DNA of 64,000 bases from Candidatus Gastranaerophilales bacterium. Its GTDB lineage: Bacteria > Cyanobacteriota > Vampirovibrionia > Gastranaerophilales > Gastranaerophilaceae. Made by a program: the position numbers and the translations under genes. The notes beneath the pieces are model-generated. The model saw only the letters and a list, made by a program, of their open reading frames with translations. It ran no database searches and had not been told where the DNA came from. Shown here one piece after another: positions 28,615 to 37,833 of the stretch (within the stretch, counting starts at the first letter, position 1; each line of letters starts with the position of its first letter). The stretch is from positions 1 through 64,000 of the forward strand of contig CALVAN010000007.1 of assembly GCA_944325555.1 (NCBI GenBank), read 5' to 3'.

Positions 28615-28711
28615 TTTTTTATAAAATCGTTACAGAAGATACAAATTATTTTATTTCATGTAAAAATAAGATTTATATAAGTTTTATAAGAAGCGGGTTG
28701 AAAAAGATTTA

Positions 28712-30772
28712 ATGAAAAAAAATAAAGCGAGGCAAATACTACTTTTAGCAGCCATAATATTGCTTGCTCAAAGCAGCTGTTTTGCCGACCCGATTGGCGG
28801 TTTTAATCCGTCGGATATTCCGACAAACATGAATTACGGCGGTATTATTAACAGCCATGACATGATGATGCTGAAAGAAAAACAAAGGCTCAAAGAACAG
28901 GCTGAAGATTTTCAAAACTATCAGGACAGAAAAGAAGGAAAAGACCAACCCGAAGAAATAATAAAAGACGAAACCGGCAGCGGCGAAAAAATTTACGATG
29001 CCGAAACCTCGCAAAAAATCAAAGAACAGCAAGAGCTTTTAAAGCAGCAGCAAAAAAAGAAAAAAAGATTTTCACTATTTAAAAAGAAAAAACAAGAAGA
29101 CCAGCAGGAACAAGCAGACGGCGAAGCTGCCGAGGATTCTGCAGCACAGCCTGATGATAAAAAAAAAATTATAGAAAAGACGGATACAACTACTACTATT
29201 AAAGCCCAAACCGAAAAAACAACTCTGCAAGACGGAAGGGTTTTTATCAGAGCGGTAGGCGTAACAAATTCCAAAATCCTTTCCGATACAGAGATTCAAA
29301 ATATAACGGATTCCGTCATCGGTCAATTTGTAACCTTTGAAGATTTGGAAAAACTTGTTCAGGATTTCAACTATGCTTATGCAACAAAGGGTTACGTCAC
29401 AGCCCGTGCTTTTTTGCCGCCGCAAACCATTGAAGACGGAGTTGTAAGAATAAACCTTGTCGAGGGTCTCGTTGGCGAAGTAACAGTTGACAACAACAAA
29501 TGGACCTCTGACAACTACGTCAAAAAAAGAATTAAAGCAAAAAAAGGTGATATTTTCCAGATTGTTGAACTCGAACAGGACATATTAAAGTTCAACAAAT
29601 ACAATAACGGAATAAAACTTAAAGCCAACCTTGTCAAAGGCGAACAAATAGGTACTACTGATATAAAGCTGCAAGCTGACGAAAAATTCCCGTTCCATGT
29701 CACAGCATTAATGGATAATGCCGGCAGAAAAACAATCGGCGAATTAAGAGGCGGCTTAATGCTTCAGGCGGACAGTCTTTTTAAGCAGCGTGACAGACTT
29801 ACGCTTGGTTCATACGTAAGCAGACACTCGGTCACTCCGTTTGCGGATTACAACATCCCCGTTAACAAATACGACGGCAGAGTCGGGTTCTTGTTCTCCT
29901 CAAGCTACGCACAAATCGGAGAAGGTCCTTACAAAATATTCGATATCGAAAGCCGTTCGTACAACTATTCGCTTTACTACACACATCCTTTAATAAGAAA
30001 GCCTAACTTTGAATTAAATGCCTATGTTGGTGCAAACTACAAACAGGCTGCAACCTCTTTCAGCGGATATACACTCAATACGGATAGAATTGCCAGTGCC
30101 GAAGCCGCATTAAATGCAAGATTAGATACCAAAAAAGGTATCTGGTACTTAAATCAGGGTGTTTATCAAGCATTTCCAATGTTTGACAAAGATTTAAAAT
30201 ACTTTAAATACACCGGCAGCTTAATCAGACTGCACGACTTCGGGCACGGTATTGTAGGTCAGTTAAGAGGTATGTATCAGTTCTCGCCGCAGGATGTAAT
30301 CCCTTACATCGACCAGTTTCAGGCAGGGGGTCTCGCCACGGTCAGAGGCTACTCGGAAGGTCTTTTAATCGGACGTTCTGGCTACATTATCAGCACGGAG
30401 CTTATGTTCCCGATTGCGCCTCAAAAAATAACAATCAAACGTAAAAAAGAAAAAAGACAGATACCGTTTATCGGCAGTTACGTCAAAGGTATTGCGTTTG
30501 TTGACCATGCCGGTATTTATCCATTTAAGGGAGAAGGTCCGGGAGCAAGAAGTTACACTCAGGCGGATTACATGCTGAGCATGGGGCTTGGTTTAAGAAT
30601 TTCCCTGCCGGGTGATGCCAGCGCAAGGCTATACTGGGGCTGCCCGCTTATGCACAACCCGAACGAAGTCTATTACAGGAACCCGAGATTCAGCTTTGAA
30701 ATATCGCTTGCGCCTGACATAGACAAAATATTGAAATACAGAAAAACCGTGAAAAACAGAGAAACGCTGTAG
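28712..30772 (+). CDS. TpsB/FhaC/ShlB-family outer-membrane transporter
   Basis: A 686-residue two-partner-secretion transporter. An N-terminal signal peptide ends near SSCFADP. Residues 50 to about 170 are a Lys/Glu/Gln-rich, coiled-coil-like periplasmic linker, longer than in typical FhaC proteins. POTRA-type domains follow at about 175-320 (VGVTNSKILSDTEI, FNYAYATKGYVTARAFLP, RINLVEGLVGEVTV), and then a roughly 16-strand beta-barrel to the C-terminus. GGLATVRGYSEG (near 549-560) matches the conserved [V/L]RG[Y/F] lid-lock motif of the Omp85/TpsB superfamily. It should export the TPS domain of the divergent giant adhesin. Most systems place tpsB and tpsA in one operon; here they diverge. 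The start ATG (MKKNKAR) begins a convincing signal peptide. Confidence 0.92.
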   Translation: MKKNKARQILLLAAIILLAQSSCFADPIGGFNPSDIPTNMNYGGIINSHDMMMLKEKQRLKEQAEDFQNYQDRKEGKDQPEEIIKDETGSGEKIYDAETSQKIKEQQELLKQQQKKKKRFSLFKKKKQEDQQEQADGEAAEDSAAQPDDKKKIIEKTDTTTTIKAQTEKTTLQDGRVFIRAVGVTNSKILSDTEIQNITDSVIGQFVTFEDLEKLVQDFNYAYATKGYVTARAFLPPQTIEDGVVRINLVEGLVGEVTVDNNKWTSDNYVKKRIKAKKGDIFQIVELEQDILKFNKYNNGIKLKANLVKGEQIGTTDIKLQADEKFPFHVTALMDNAGRKTIGELRGGLMLQADSLFKQRDRLTLGSYVSRHSVTPFADYNIPVNKYDGRVGFLFSSSYAQIGEGPYKIFDIESRSYNYSLYYTHPLIRKPNFELNAYVGANYKQAATSFSGYTLNTDRIASAEAALNARLDTKKGIWYLNQGVYQAFPMFDKDLKYFKYTGSLIRLHDFGHGIVGQLRGMYQFSPQDVIPYIDQFQAGGLATVRGYSEGLLIGRSGYIISTELMFPIAPQKITIKRKKEKRQIPFIGSYVKGIAFVDHAGIYPFKGEGPGARSYTQADYMLSMGLGLRISLPGDASARLYWGCPLMHNPNEVYYRNPRFSFEISLAPDIDKILKYRKTVKNRETL

Positions 30773-30777
30773 CCGGA

Positions 30778-30806
30778 TTAACACAAATATATGGTTATGC
30801 TAAAAT
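30778..30806 (+). promoter_or_regulatory. Candidate sigma-70-type promoter of the phosphonate operon
   Basis: TTAACA (30778-30783) and TAAAAT (30801-30806), separated by 17 bases, match the -35 and -10 consensus well. They lie about 75 bases upstream of the pepM start, with an AAGGG ribosome-binding site just before the ATG at 30880. It begins six bases after the tpsB stop, so read-through from tpsB cannot be excluded. Confidence 0.45.
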
Positions 30807-30879
30807 TAAGACGGTTAAATAACCCGTTGAGTTTTATTGGGGATAAAATAAGGGGAATAATCGAAATAAGGGATTAAAA

Positions 30880-32193
30880 ATGCCAAAAGTTTACATAGGG
30901 ATGAGTGCGGATTTATTACACCCGGGACATTTGAACATTATTAACGAAGCAAGAAAAGTTGCGGGTGATAACGGAGAAATTATTGTCGGGCTGCTTACGG
31001 ACAAGGCGATTGCCAGCTACAAAAGGCTGCCTTATATGACCTTTGAGCAAAGAAAAATTGTTATCGAAAACGTAAGAGGCGTGACGGAAGTCGTTGCACA
31101 GGAGACTCTGGACTACGTGCCCAACCTGAAGAAAATAAAACCAGATTTTGTTCTGCACGGCGACGACTGGAAAGAAGGCGTGCAGGCGCAAACGAGGCAA
31201 AGAGTAATTGAAGCGATGAAGGAATGGGGCGGAAAAGTTATTGACATTCCTTACACAAAGGGGATTTCTTCAACAAAGCTCAATCAGGTTTTGAAAGAAA
31301 TAGGAACGACACCTGAAATCCGCTGCGGAAGACTGAGAAGACTGCTTGCCTCTAAAGATATAGTAAAAATATGCGAAGCACATAACGGCTTAAGCAGCTT
31401 GATTGTTGAAAATACAAGCGTTGTAAAAGAAAACAGAAAATACGAATTTGACGGTATCTGGATATCCTCGCTTACGCAGTCCGCAGCAAAGGCAAAACCC
31501 GATATCGGGTACCTTGATACAACATCCCGTCTTGAAGATATTAACGACATTCTTGATGCAACCACAAAATCCATAATCTACGACGGCGACAACGGCGGTC
31601 CGCAGGAGCATTTTGTTTTCACGGTAAAATCACTTGAAAGGCTCGGGGTTTCGGCTATTATTATTGAGGATAAAACGGGACTCAAGAAGAACTCGCTTTT
31701 CGGCACGGAAGTTACGCAGGAGCAGGAAAACAAAGAGGTTTTTGCTCAAAAAATCAGAGCGGGCAAGCAGGCTCAATTCGGCGAACAATTTATGATAATT
31801 GCCCGCATAGAAAGCCTTATTCTTGAAAAAGGTCAGCAAGATGCGCTTGAGAGAGCAAAAGCGTATATCGAAGCCGGGGCTGACGGTATTATGATTCACT
31901 CACGCTCTGCCTCTTTTGATGAAATAAGAGAGTTTGCCAAAGAATACAACAAGTTTGAAAACCGCAAGCCTCTTGTTGTTGTGCCTTCTTCGTATTCTTA
32001 TGTTACAGAGGAAGAACTCGTTGAAAACGGCATAAATATGGTGATTTACGCAAACCACCTTTTGCGTGCGGCTTACCCCGCAATGGTTAATGCGGCAAAA
32101 TCGATACTCGAAAACCACAGCTGCAAGCAGGCATCAGACGATTACTGTATGAAAATAAAAGATATTATAACTTTGATTCCGGGGGCAAAATGA
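30880..32193 (+). CDS. pepM: Cytidylyltransferase-phosphoenolpyruvate mutase fusion
   Basis: A 437-residue bifunctional protein. Residues 1 to about 135 are a TagD/RfaE-type nucleotidyltransferase, with LLHPGHLN (HxGH) near 12-19 and GISSTKL near 128-134. Residues 155-437 are PEP mutase: [16 protein letters not shown], the diagnostic gating loop [10 protein letters not shown], and [11 protein letters not shown] mutase converts phosphoenolpyruvate to phosphonopyruvate, forming the C-P bond that commits carbon to phosphonates. The attached nucleotidyltransferase probably makes the CMP-phosphonate needed to transfer the group to a glycan or lipid. The next gene starts within its stop codon (ATGA overlap). 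The cytosolic pathway role is secure; the nucleotide and final substrate are inferred. Confidence 0.92.
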   Translation: MPKVYIGMSADLLHPGHLNIINEARKVAGDNGEIIVGLLTDKAIASYKRLPYMTFEQRKIVIENVRGVTEVVAQETLDYVPNLKKIKPDFVLHGDDWKEGVQAQTRQRVIEAMKEWGGKVIDIPYTKGISSTKLNQVLKEIGTTPEIRCGRLRRLLASKDIVKICEAHNGLSSLIVENTSVVKENRKYEFDGIWISSLTQSAAKAKPDIGYLDTTSRLEDINDILDATTKSIIYDGDNGGPQEHFVFTVKSLERLGVSAIIIEDKTGLKKNSLFGTEVTQEQENKEVFAQKIRAGKQAQFGEQFMIIARIESLILEKGQQDALERAKAYIEAGADGIMIHSRSASFDEIREFAKEYNKFENRKPLVVVPSSYSYVTEEELVENGINMVIYANHLLRAAYPAMVNAAKSILENHSCKQASDDYCMKIKDIITLIPGAK

Positions 32194-34391
32194 TTGAGCC
32201 TGCAGACTTTTTAGAAACTTTAAAAAGTAACGGAGCAGATTTTTTCTGCGGGGTGCCCGACAGTCTGCTTAAAGATTTTTGTGCCTGCGTAACCGACAGC
32301 ACCTCGGGCAATCAGCACGTAATTGCGGCGAACGAGGGCAATGCAATTGCTCTTGCTGCAGGACATTATCTTGCCACAGGCAGACCCGCCGTTGTTTATA
32401 TGCAAAACTCGGGACTGGGCAATTGTATAAACCCGCTGCTTTCTTTAATCGATGAAGAGGTCTATAAAATCCCTCTGCTAATGCTCATCGGTTGGCGTGG
32501 AGAACCGGGAATAAAGGACGAACCCCAACACGTTAAGCAGGGCAAAGTTACGGACAAAATTTTAGAAGCGTGCGCCATAGACTACGAAGTTTTGTCTCAG
32601 GAACCCGTCAAAGCCAATGCAGTCATTCATAAAGCCTGCAAATACATAAAAGAAAACTCAAAACCGTTTGCATTAATTATAAAAAAAGGAACATTTGCTA
32701 CTTACGAACTAAAAAACAAAAAAGACAACGGCTTTGAAATGACAAGAGAAGAAGCCGTTATCACGGCGGCACAGAGCCTTGATAAAAATGCGGTAATTGT
32801 TTCCACAACGGGACAAATATCTCGTGAGCTTTACGAGTACAGAGAATCTGCGGGGCAGTTGCATAATCAGGACTTTTTAACGGTAGGTTCAATGGGGCAC
32901 GCAAGCTCAATTGCGCTGGGTATAGCCATTGAAAAGCCCGAGCGAAACGTTTACTGCTTTGACGGAGATGGTGCTTTTATTATGCACCTCGGCGTATTGC
33001 CCGTCATTGCCAAAACGCAGGTAAAAAACTTTAAGCACATAGTCTTTAATAATCAGGCGCACGACTCCGTCGGGGCTCAGCCAACAAGTGCTGATTATCT
33101 TGATTTTGAACATCTTGCAAAAGCCTGCGGGTACAAAAACGTTTTTTCCGCAGCAAATAAAGAAGAATTGCAACAGTGTATGGAAAAATTAACCGCCTGT
33201 GACTCGCCTGCATTGCTCGAGGTTAAAGTAAAATGCGGGGCAAGAAAAGACCTTGGCAGACCCAAGGAAAAACCTCAGGAAAATAAACAGTGTTTTATGT
33301 CTTTTTTAAGTGAAAACATTTCATATACCGGCAAGGACTCTTTGTCGAATATACCTGATATTTTAAAAAAACATAACGCAAAAAATGTTCTGCTTTTTAC
33401 GGGCAAAAACTCTTATGAAAAAATAAAAGACAAAATAGAAAAAAATCTACAAAGCATAAATTACGCAATATACAACGACATAAGCCCGAATCCAAAGGCG
33501 CAAGAGATAGACAAAGCTTTAAACAATTTAAGCGGTTTTGATTTTATCATAGCTGTTGGCGGCGGCAGCGTAATGGATTTTGCAAAACTTTTCAGATTCT
33601 GTTATGACAACAAAATTTGCGCGAAAGACTCAAGCAATTTTAGCACGGCAATAAAGCAGACTCCGCTTGTTGCAATCCCGACCACCGCAGGCACGGGAGC
33701 TGAAGCGACAAGATTTGCCGTTGTTTATGTTGACGGAGTAAAGCACTCTTTTGAACACGAATACATACTGCCGGATTATGCAATAATCGACGGCGGCCTT
33801 GCAAAAGACAACCCGAAGCATCTTAAAGCCTGCTGTGCTGCGGATGCACTGTGTCAGGCAATAGAGTCTTACTGGTCCGTAAATTCCACAAAAGAAAGCA
33901 AATACTATGCCCAAAAAGCAATGGAGCTGTGCAGAGATTACCTTGAAAAATACGTAAACACCGCCGACGAAACATCTTCTCAAAAAATGGCAGAGGCTGC
34001 GTTTTTATCGGGCAGAGCGATAAATATATCAAAAACCACGGCGGCTCACGCTTTGTCTTATAAAATAACGACGGATTATAAAATCCCGCACGGGCATGCG
34101 GTATCATTGAGTATTGCGGGCTTGATGAAAGTAAACGAGAAAGCCGAAGAAGTAACGGATGCAAGGGGAGCAGAGTATGTCAGGGAAACAATTGCACAAA
34201 TAAAGCAAATACTTGGCATTGATGATATTGACGGCTATTTTAAAACTTTGTTTGACAACATTGCTCTTGAACAGGATTTGGAAAAGCTCGGCATAAACAA
34301 TATTAACGATATTGTGCAATCCGTAAACAAAGAACGGCTCAAAAACAATCCCGTCTTAATCGGGGATTTAAAAGAATTATTTAAAAGATAG
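32190..34391 (+). CDS. Phosphonopyruvate decarboxylase-iron alcohol dehydrogenase fusion
   Basis: A 733-residue fusion. Residues 1 to about 370 are phosphonopyruvate decarboxylase (thiamine-diphosphate dependent): [30 protein letters not shown] containing the ThDP-activating Glu, [11 protein letters not shown], and [12 protein letters not shown] for cofactor binding. Residues 375-733 are a type III iron-dependent alcohol dehydrogenase: [25 protein letters not shown], and metal-ligand histidines in TTAAHALSY and IPHGHAVSL. Together the halves would convert phosphonopyruvate to phosphonoacetaldehyde and reduce it to 2-hydroxyethylphosphonate in one polypeptide. No 2-aminoethylphosphonate transaminase is present nearby, which supports hydroxyethyl- over aminoethylphosphonate. 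The ATG overlaps the pepM stop by four bases and GGGGG lies just upstream. Confidence 0.9.
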   Translation: MIEPADFLETLKSNGADFFCGVPDSLLKDFCACVTDSTSGNQHVIAANEGNAIALAAGHYLATGRPAVVYMQNSGLGNCINPLLSLIDEEVYKIPLLMLIGWRGEPGIKDEPQHVKQGKVTDKILEACAIDYEVLSQEPVKANAVIHKACKYIKENSKPFALIIKKGTFATYELKNKKDNGFEMTREEAVITAAQSLDKNAVIVSTTGQISRELYEYRESAGQLHNQDFLTVGSMGHASSIALGIAIEKPERNVYCFDGDGAFIMHLGVLPVIAKTQVKNFKHIVFNNQAHDSVGAQPTSADYLDFEHLAKACGYKNVFSAANKEELQQCMEKLTACDSPALLEVKVKCGARKDLGRPKEKPQENKQCFMSFLSENISYTGKDSLSNIPDILKKHNAKNVLLFTGKNSYEKIKDKIEKNLQSINYAIYNDISPNPKAQEIDKALNNLSGFDFIIAVGGGSVMDFAKLFRFCYDNKICAKDSSNFSTAIKQTPLVAIPTTAGTGAEATRFAVVYVDGVKHSFEHEYILPDYAIIDGGLAKDNPKHLKACCAADALCQAIESYWSVNSTKESKYYAQKAMELCRDYLEKYVNTADETSSQKMAEAAFLSGRAINISKTTAAHALSYKITTDYKIPHGHAVSLSIAGLMKVNEKAEEVTDARGAEYVRETIAQIKQILGIDDIDGYFKTLFDNIALEQDLEKLGINNINDIVQSVNKERLKNNPVLIGDLKELFKR

Positions 34392-34404
34392 ATAGAGGAA
34401 GAAT

Positions 34405-35535
34405 ATGCAAACTGATAAAGATTTTATTGAACAAATACCACATAACGCTAAAATAGCGTTTTTTGGTGCAGGCGTTGTTGCCAACTATTTATATGAGTAC
34501 ATAAGTGAAAACAGAAAAGATATAGACATGGTCTGTTGTATAGATTCTTTTGCAACAGGTGAGATGAACGGTTTAAAAATATATAATTTAGCTGAGATTG
34601 AAAAAGTAAAAGACTCGTTTGACCTTCTTGTATTCACAACAAGAAAGTGTATCCATGAGTTGATTGAACTTTTTGCATATCTGGATATTAATTTTCTGAT
34701 AATTCCGAGAGAAGTTGAAAAATACTGCCGATTAAAAGACTACATACCAAAGTTTCAAACAGCCTCCGAGGTTTTAAAAAGTGAAGAAGATAAAGAATTA
34801 TACAAAATATTATGGCAATTCAAATTAGGCTCCGATGATGCATTACTCCAAAAATATGCCTTTGAAAAACATGGCATAAGACTATTGGGACCTGTCAGAA
34901 ATTATCATAAACAGTATATGGAATTTATAAATAAAGATGCAATCAAAACTGTCTTTGATGCGGGAGTCTGTAACGGAATACAGTTTTTTGTATACAAAAA
35001 ACAATTTAAAAATGTACAAAAAATATACGGTTTTGAACCAATGTACGATATGTTCAAAAAAGAAACCTACGACAGCTTTATACAAAAAATGCAGGAAGTT
35101 GAAATAATAAATAAGGGACTGTGGGATCAAGAAGATGAGTTGTCATTTGTTGAAACGCCCAATAATCAGGCAGGTTCATATGTTCAGGATGTTAAAACAG
35201 CAAGACCGCTGAAAGAAATTGATAATGTTTATAAAATAAAAACAACTACGATAGATGATTTTAAACAGAATAATAAAATCGAAAAAGTCGATTTTATAAA
35301 AATGGATATAGAAGGTTCGGAATTAAGAGCATTAAAAGGAGGAGAAAAAACAATTCTTTCAGACAGACCGCAAATGGCGATTTCAATTTACCACAGCATT
35401 GATGACCTTGCAGATATACCTGTTTATCTGTCGGAATTGTTAAAACATCAAAATTATACCTTCCGTCTTGGTCATTACAGTGCAAAAGTGCACGAAACCG
35501 TTCTTTATGCAATACCTGATGAATTGTTAAAGTAG
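34405..35535 (+). CDS. FkbM-family methyltransferase with N-terminal Rossmann module
   Basis: A 376-residue protein. The first 110 residues or so form a Rossmann-like module (KIAFFGAGVVANYLYEY, then VCCIDSF) resembling the stand-alone proteins at 35542 and 40174. From about residue 165 it is an FkbM-type SAM-dependent methyltransferase: FDAGVCNGIQFFVYKK replaces the usual GxNxG SAM loop, and KVDFIKMDIEGSELRALKGG near 291-310 is the family signature. FkbM enzymes usually O-methylate sugars or small molecules. Its place in the phosphonate operon suggests it methylates the glycan or the hydroxyethylphosphonate itself, which is inference. GAGGAAG precedes the ATG, 13 bases after the upstream stop. 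Confidence 0.82.
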   Translation: MQTDKDFIEQIPHNAKIAFFGAGVVANYLYEYISENRKDIDMVCCIDSFATGEMNGLKIYNLAEIEKVKDSFDLLVFTTRKCIHELIELFAYLDINFLIIPREVEKYCRLKDYIPKFQTASEVLKSEEDKELYKILWQFKLGSDDALLQKYAFEKHGIRLLGPVRNYHKQYMEFINKDAIKTVFDAGVCNGIQFFVYKKQFKNVQKIYGFEPMYDMFKKETYDSFIQKMQEVEIINKGLWDQEDELSFVETPNNQAGSYVQDVKTARPLKEIDNVYKIKTTTIDDFKQNNKIEKVDFIKMDIEGSELRALKGGEKTILSDRPQMAISIYHSIDDLADIPVYLSELLKHQNYTFRLGHYSAKVHETVLYAIPDELLK

Positions 35536-35541
35536 GTCAAT

Positions 35542-35940
35542 ATGGACTATCTGAAATTTTATAAAGACATAAATCTGCAAAAACAGATAAACGACATTGC
35601 CAAAAAGTATAAAAATAAACCCGTTGTAATATACGGAGCGGGGGTGATGTCGAGTATTTTTTTTGAGAATTTTGACCTTTCAAAACTCAACATAACTGCG
35701 GTTTGTGACGCAAAATACAAAAAAGATTCAGAAGAAACTTTTTACGGCTGCAAAACCATTGCCCCCTTACAACTGCCCGAGGCTGATTTTGATGCGGTGT
35801 TTATAATCCTTAGAGAACACGAAAAACTAAAACAATATATAAAATACGACCTGCTTATCAATACAAAAAACGAGGACAAACCGGTGGAGAGTTTGTTCAA
35901 ACTGCCGCTTATTTTTATGATTAAACAGATACTGAAATAA
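35542..35940 (+). CDS. Small Rossmann-like protein of glycan loci, function unknown
   Basis: A 132-residue single-domain protein. KPVVIYGAGVMSSIFFENF is a dinucleotide-binding-like GxGxxx loop, followed by FDLSKLNITAVCDAKY. It is clearly paralogous to the protein at 40174-40575, which has a matching VIIYGSG, YDLSKLNIIGISD and a similar C-terminal helix, and to the N-terminal module of the upstream FkbM protein. It lacks any catalytic domain. It sits six bases after the FkbM stop and four bases before LicD, so it is part of the phosphonate operon. It may be an accessory or adaptor to the transferase; nothing in the sequence proves that. Confidence 0.7.
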   Translation: MDYLKFYKDINLQKQINDIAKKYKNKPVVIYGAGVMSSIFFENFDLSKLNITAVCDAKYKKDSEETFYGCKTIAPLQLPEADFDAVFIILREHEKLKQYIKYDLLINTKNEDKPVESLFKLPLIFMIKQILK

Positions 35941-35944
35941 AACC

Positions 35945-37027
35945 ATGACAGACTACAAAAGCTTATACAAAAAAATAATAAAAGAATACAAAGAGTTTTA
36001 CAAAACGCTAGATGCGCAAAATCTAAAACCCGCACAGTGTGCCTTGCGCGACTATCAGTTAAGGACGCTTGACTTTTGCAAAAAGATAATAAATCGTCTT
36101 GACAGCTTAGAGCTTCCATACTTTCCAATTGGCGGAACGCTGATAGGGGCGCTTCGCCACGGCGGTTTTGTTCCGTGGGATGATGATTTTGACATAGGAA
36201 TGATGCGTGAGGATTACGACAGATTTTTGGATTTTTGTGCAAAAAATTACGTATGCATTCCGCCAAAGAAAATTTCTTTTTCCAAAAACAACAGGACGGC
36301 AGTGTGGAACGAGTATCTGAAACAATATCCCAAACGGGTTATTTATTCTCAAACCCCGCACCACACGCAGCTGATTTACGGAACGAATATAGACGACTGT
36401 GTAAATATCGATATTTTTGCGCATGAATACTACGACACCGGCATAACGATTGGTTGGTTTAAGAATTATATAAGTGAAATAAACAAGAAAAAATACAACA
36501 AAGATAACTTTCAAAAGATTTTGTCTTTCTTTGATGAAGAAAGACAAACAAATAATATATTTGTTGAAAAAAGCGAGCGAATATACTACGGTTTGGATAA
36601 CATAGACAATTATATTTTAAGACACAGGGGCTTTTTTACGTATGATATGATTTTTCCTCTTCAAAAAATAAAGTTTGAAGATACGGAAATATCCGTACAA
36701 AACAGAGCTCTGGATTATGCACAGCTGCAATATTCAAACTGTATGTCCATGCCTGCCGATATAGAAATATCACCGCACATAAACAGAAGAAACGAAAGCA
36801 AAAATTGTTTTCAAACACAAGGTCAAAATTTCTTTAAAAGAATCTTATATCGTGTAATATTTGCAATATGTTTCAGAAACGTAAATGACGAAAACGCCGA
36901 TTACAAAACCCTTGTAGCCAAAGAGTGCAAGCATAAAATCTTTGCCAAAAACGAAAAAGAAATGTACAAAGAGCTTTATGAAACAACAAAACAGAAATTG
37001 GAATTTTTAAAATCAATTGATAAATAG
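35945..37027 (+). CDS. LicD-family phosphotransferase
   Basis: A 360-residue LicD-family protein. YFPIGGTLIGALRHGGF followed by VPWDDDFDIGM (about residues 59-88) is the family nucleotidyltransferase-fold core, with the metal-binding acidic cluster DDDFD. Characterised LicD proteins transfer phosphocholine from CDP-choline to surface glycans. No choline kinase or LicC-like gene is nearby, whereas a CMP-activating domain fused to PEP mutase is in the same operon. The most economical inference is that this protein transfers a phosphonate (from CMP-hydroxyethylphosphonate) to a sugar. The C-terminal 100 residues are basic and may bind membrane or glycan. It is the last gene of the operon, before a gene-free block. 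Confidence 0.82.
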   Translation: MTDYKSLYKKIIKEYKEFYKTLDAQNLKPAQCALRDYQLRTLDFCKKIINRLDSLELPYFPIGGTLIGALRHGGFVPWDDDFDIGMMREDYDRFLDFCAKNYVCIPPKKISFSKNNRTAVWNEYLKQYPKRVIYSQTPHHTQLIYGTNIDDCVNIDIFAHEYYDTGITIGWFKNYISEINKKKYNKDNFQKILSFFDEERQTNNIFVEKSERIYYGLDNIDNYILRHRGFFTYDMIFPLQKIKFEDTEISVQNRALDYAQLQYSNCMSMPADIEISPHINRRNESKNCFQTQGQNFFKRILYRVIFAICFRNVNDENADYKTLVAKECKHKIFAKNEKEMYKELYETTKQKLEFLKSIDK

Positions 37028-37290
37028 TTTTATTGACTTACAGATAGTCAAATATTGCTGATGTTTTATAATGATAATATTTATTATGTAAATTTAAAAA
37101 TAATATTGTATTTTATATTAATCTATGGAGTTGCTTTATTAGATACTGCGTAAGCAGTGTTAGCGAATTTGCGGACGGATGAAATCCAGAAAGCGAGGTA
37201 CAAAGTGAGCTAAGGCGCAGTGCAGCGAACGGCTGTACCGAGCGCAAAGCAAATTCAAGACAGCGGCTCTGCCGCAGGAATACGACTAAA

Positions 37291-37371
37291 CACTGTTAGT
37301 TTTTAGAGTGAATTTTGACAGACCGTAACGCAGTGGAGTGGATGCAAAATTTATTCTAAAAATTTACAGTG
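37291..37371 (+). repeat. Long hairpin with G-U wobble pairs
   Basis: Arms 37291-37316 and 37346-37371 (26 bases each) pair at 22 positions by Watson-Crick. Three of the four remaining positions do not match as DNA, and two of these pair as G-U when transcribed from the plus strand. The loop is 29 bases and a T-run follows. Wobble pairs at mismatches suggest the RNA structure has been kept, possibly as a terminator-like or stable RNA element. Confidence 0.6.
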
Positions 37372-37403
37372 TTTTTTGATTAGCGTTCTTTTCTCTTTCT
37401 TTG

Positions 37404-37449
37404 GTTCGTTTCTTTCTCTTTTGGTCGCAAAAAAGAGAAAGAAATGAAC
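37404..37449. repeat. Inverted repeat (19-bp arms)
   Basis: Arms 37404-37422 and 37431-37449 differ at one position, which is a G-U pair if transcribed from the plus strand. The loop is eight bases. The arms are pyrimidine- and purine-rich (CTTTCTCTTTT and its complement). The hairpin at 37515-37559 is a related copy. Confidence 0.65.
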
Positions 37450-37514
37450 AAATAAAAAAGATAAACTAATATTTTTTAGATACTTGTCATTTATTAATAA
37501 ATCTTTTTCTTTAC

Positions 37515-37559
37515 GTTCATTTTTTCTTTTTGTTTGCGAGGCAAAAAGAAAAAACGAAC
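37515..37559. repeat. Inverted repeat (18-bp arms), related to the previous one
   Basis: Arms 37515-37532 and 37542-37559 differ at one position, with a nine-base loop. Both this and the preceding hairpin begin GTTC and end GAAC, with TTCTTTTT-type arms, and appear to be copies of the same element. Confidence 0.65.
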
Positions 37560-37716
37560 CAAAAAAGAAAAACACGCTATATCAAAAGAGATTTTAAAAC
37601 TCAGAAACGAAAATTTCCGTCCACTCGTAAAATGTCAAATTCGGTACGGTAAATTTTCATTCCTTCGTTTAAAAATCTCTAGCCAAAGTTCCGTCAGGGC
37701 TTCGCCCCGAACCCCC

Positions 37717-37739
37717 TACGGCTTACATCGTAAGCCGTA
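37717..37739. repeat. Perfect hairpin (10-bp arms)
   Basis: TACGGCTTAC (37717-37726) and GTAAGCCGTA (37730-37739) pair perfectly around ATC. The first nine bases of the window repeat one arm. A second short hairpin (GGGCTTCGCCC) lies just upstream at about 37697-37707. Confidence 0.65.
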
Positions 37740-37833
37740 ATAGTTATTGTATTTTCTATAACTAACTTATTTCTACATAATAAATATTATCACTGCAAAG
37801 TGATAGCGCTGCACTTCGAAATATATCTGCTTT

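Larger units (their letters stand above)
37028..37833. other. Gene-free block of about 800 bases with hairpins and repeats
   Basis: No credible gene lies between the LicD stop and the end of the frameshifted GT2 gene. The small ORFs here are low-complexity translations of Lys/Phe-rich hairpin arms. The block holds a GC-richer part at about 37141-37280, sharing 15 bases with the window start (37167-37181) and including a GCGGC-TCT-GCCGC hairpin at 37263-37275. It also holds five longer inverted repeats between 37291 and 37739; four are listed separately and the fifth is 37609-37620 with 37646-37658. Confidence 0.7.

Noticed and set aside
35742-36266. A 174-residue minus-strand ORF
   Set aside because: It lies fully antisense to the small Rossmann and LicD genes, which have clear family motifs.
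35945-37027. Phosphocholine transferase as the specific function of the LicD protein
   Set aside because: No choline uptake, kinase or LicC gene is visible; the operon supplies a phosphonate instead.
37351-37740. Small ORFs in the hairpin block
   Set aside because: Their Phe- or Lys-rich sequence comes directly from the inverted-repeat arms; no start signal or family.
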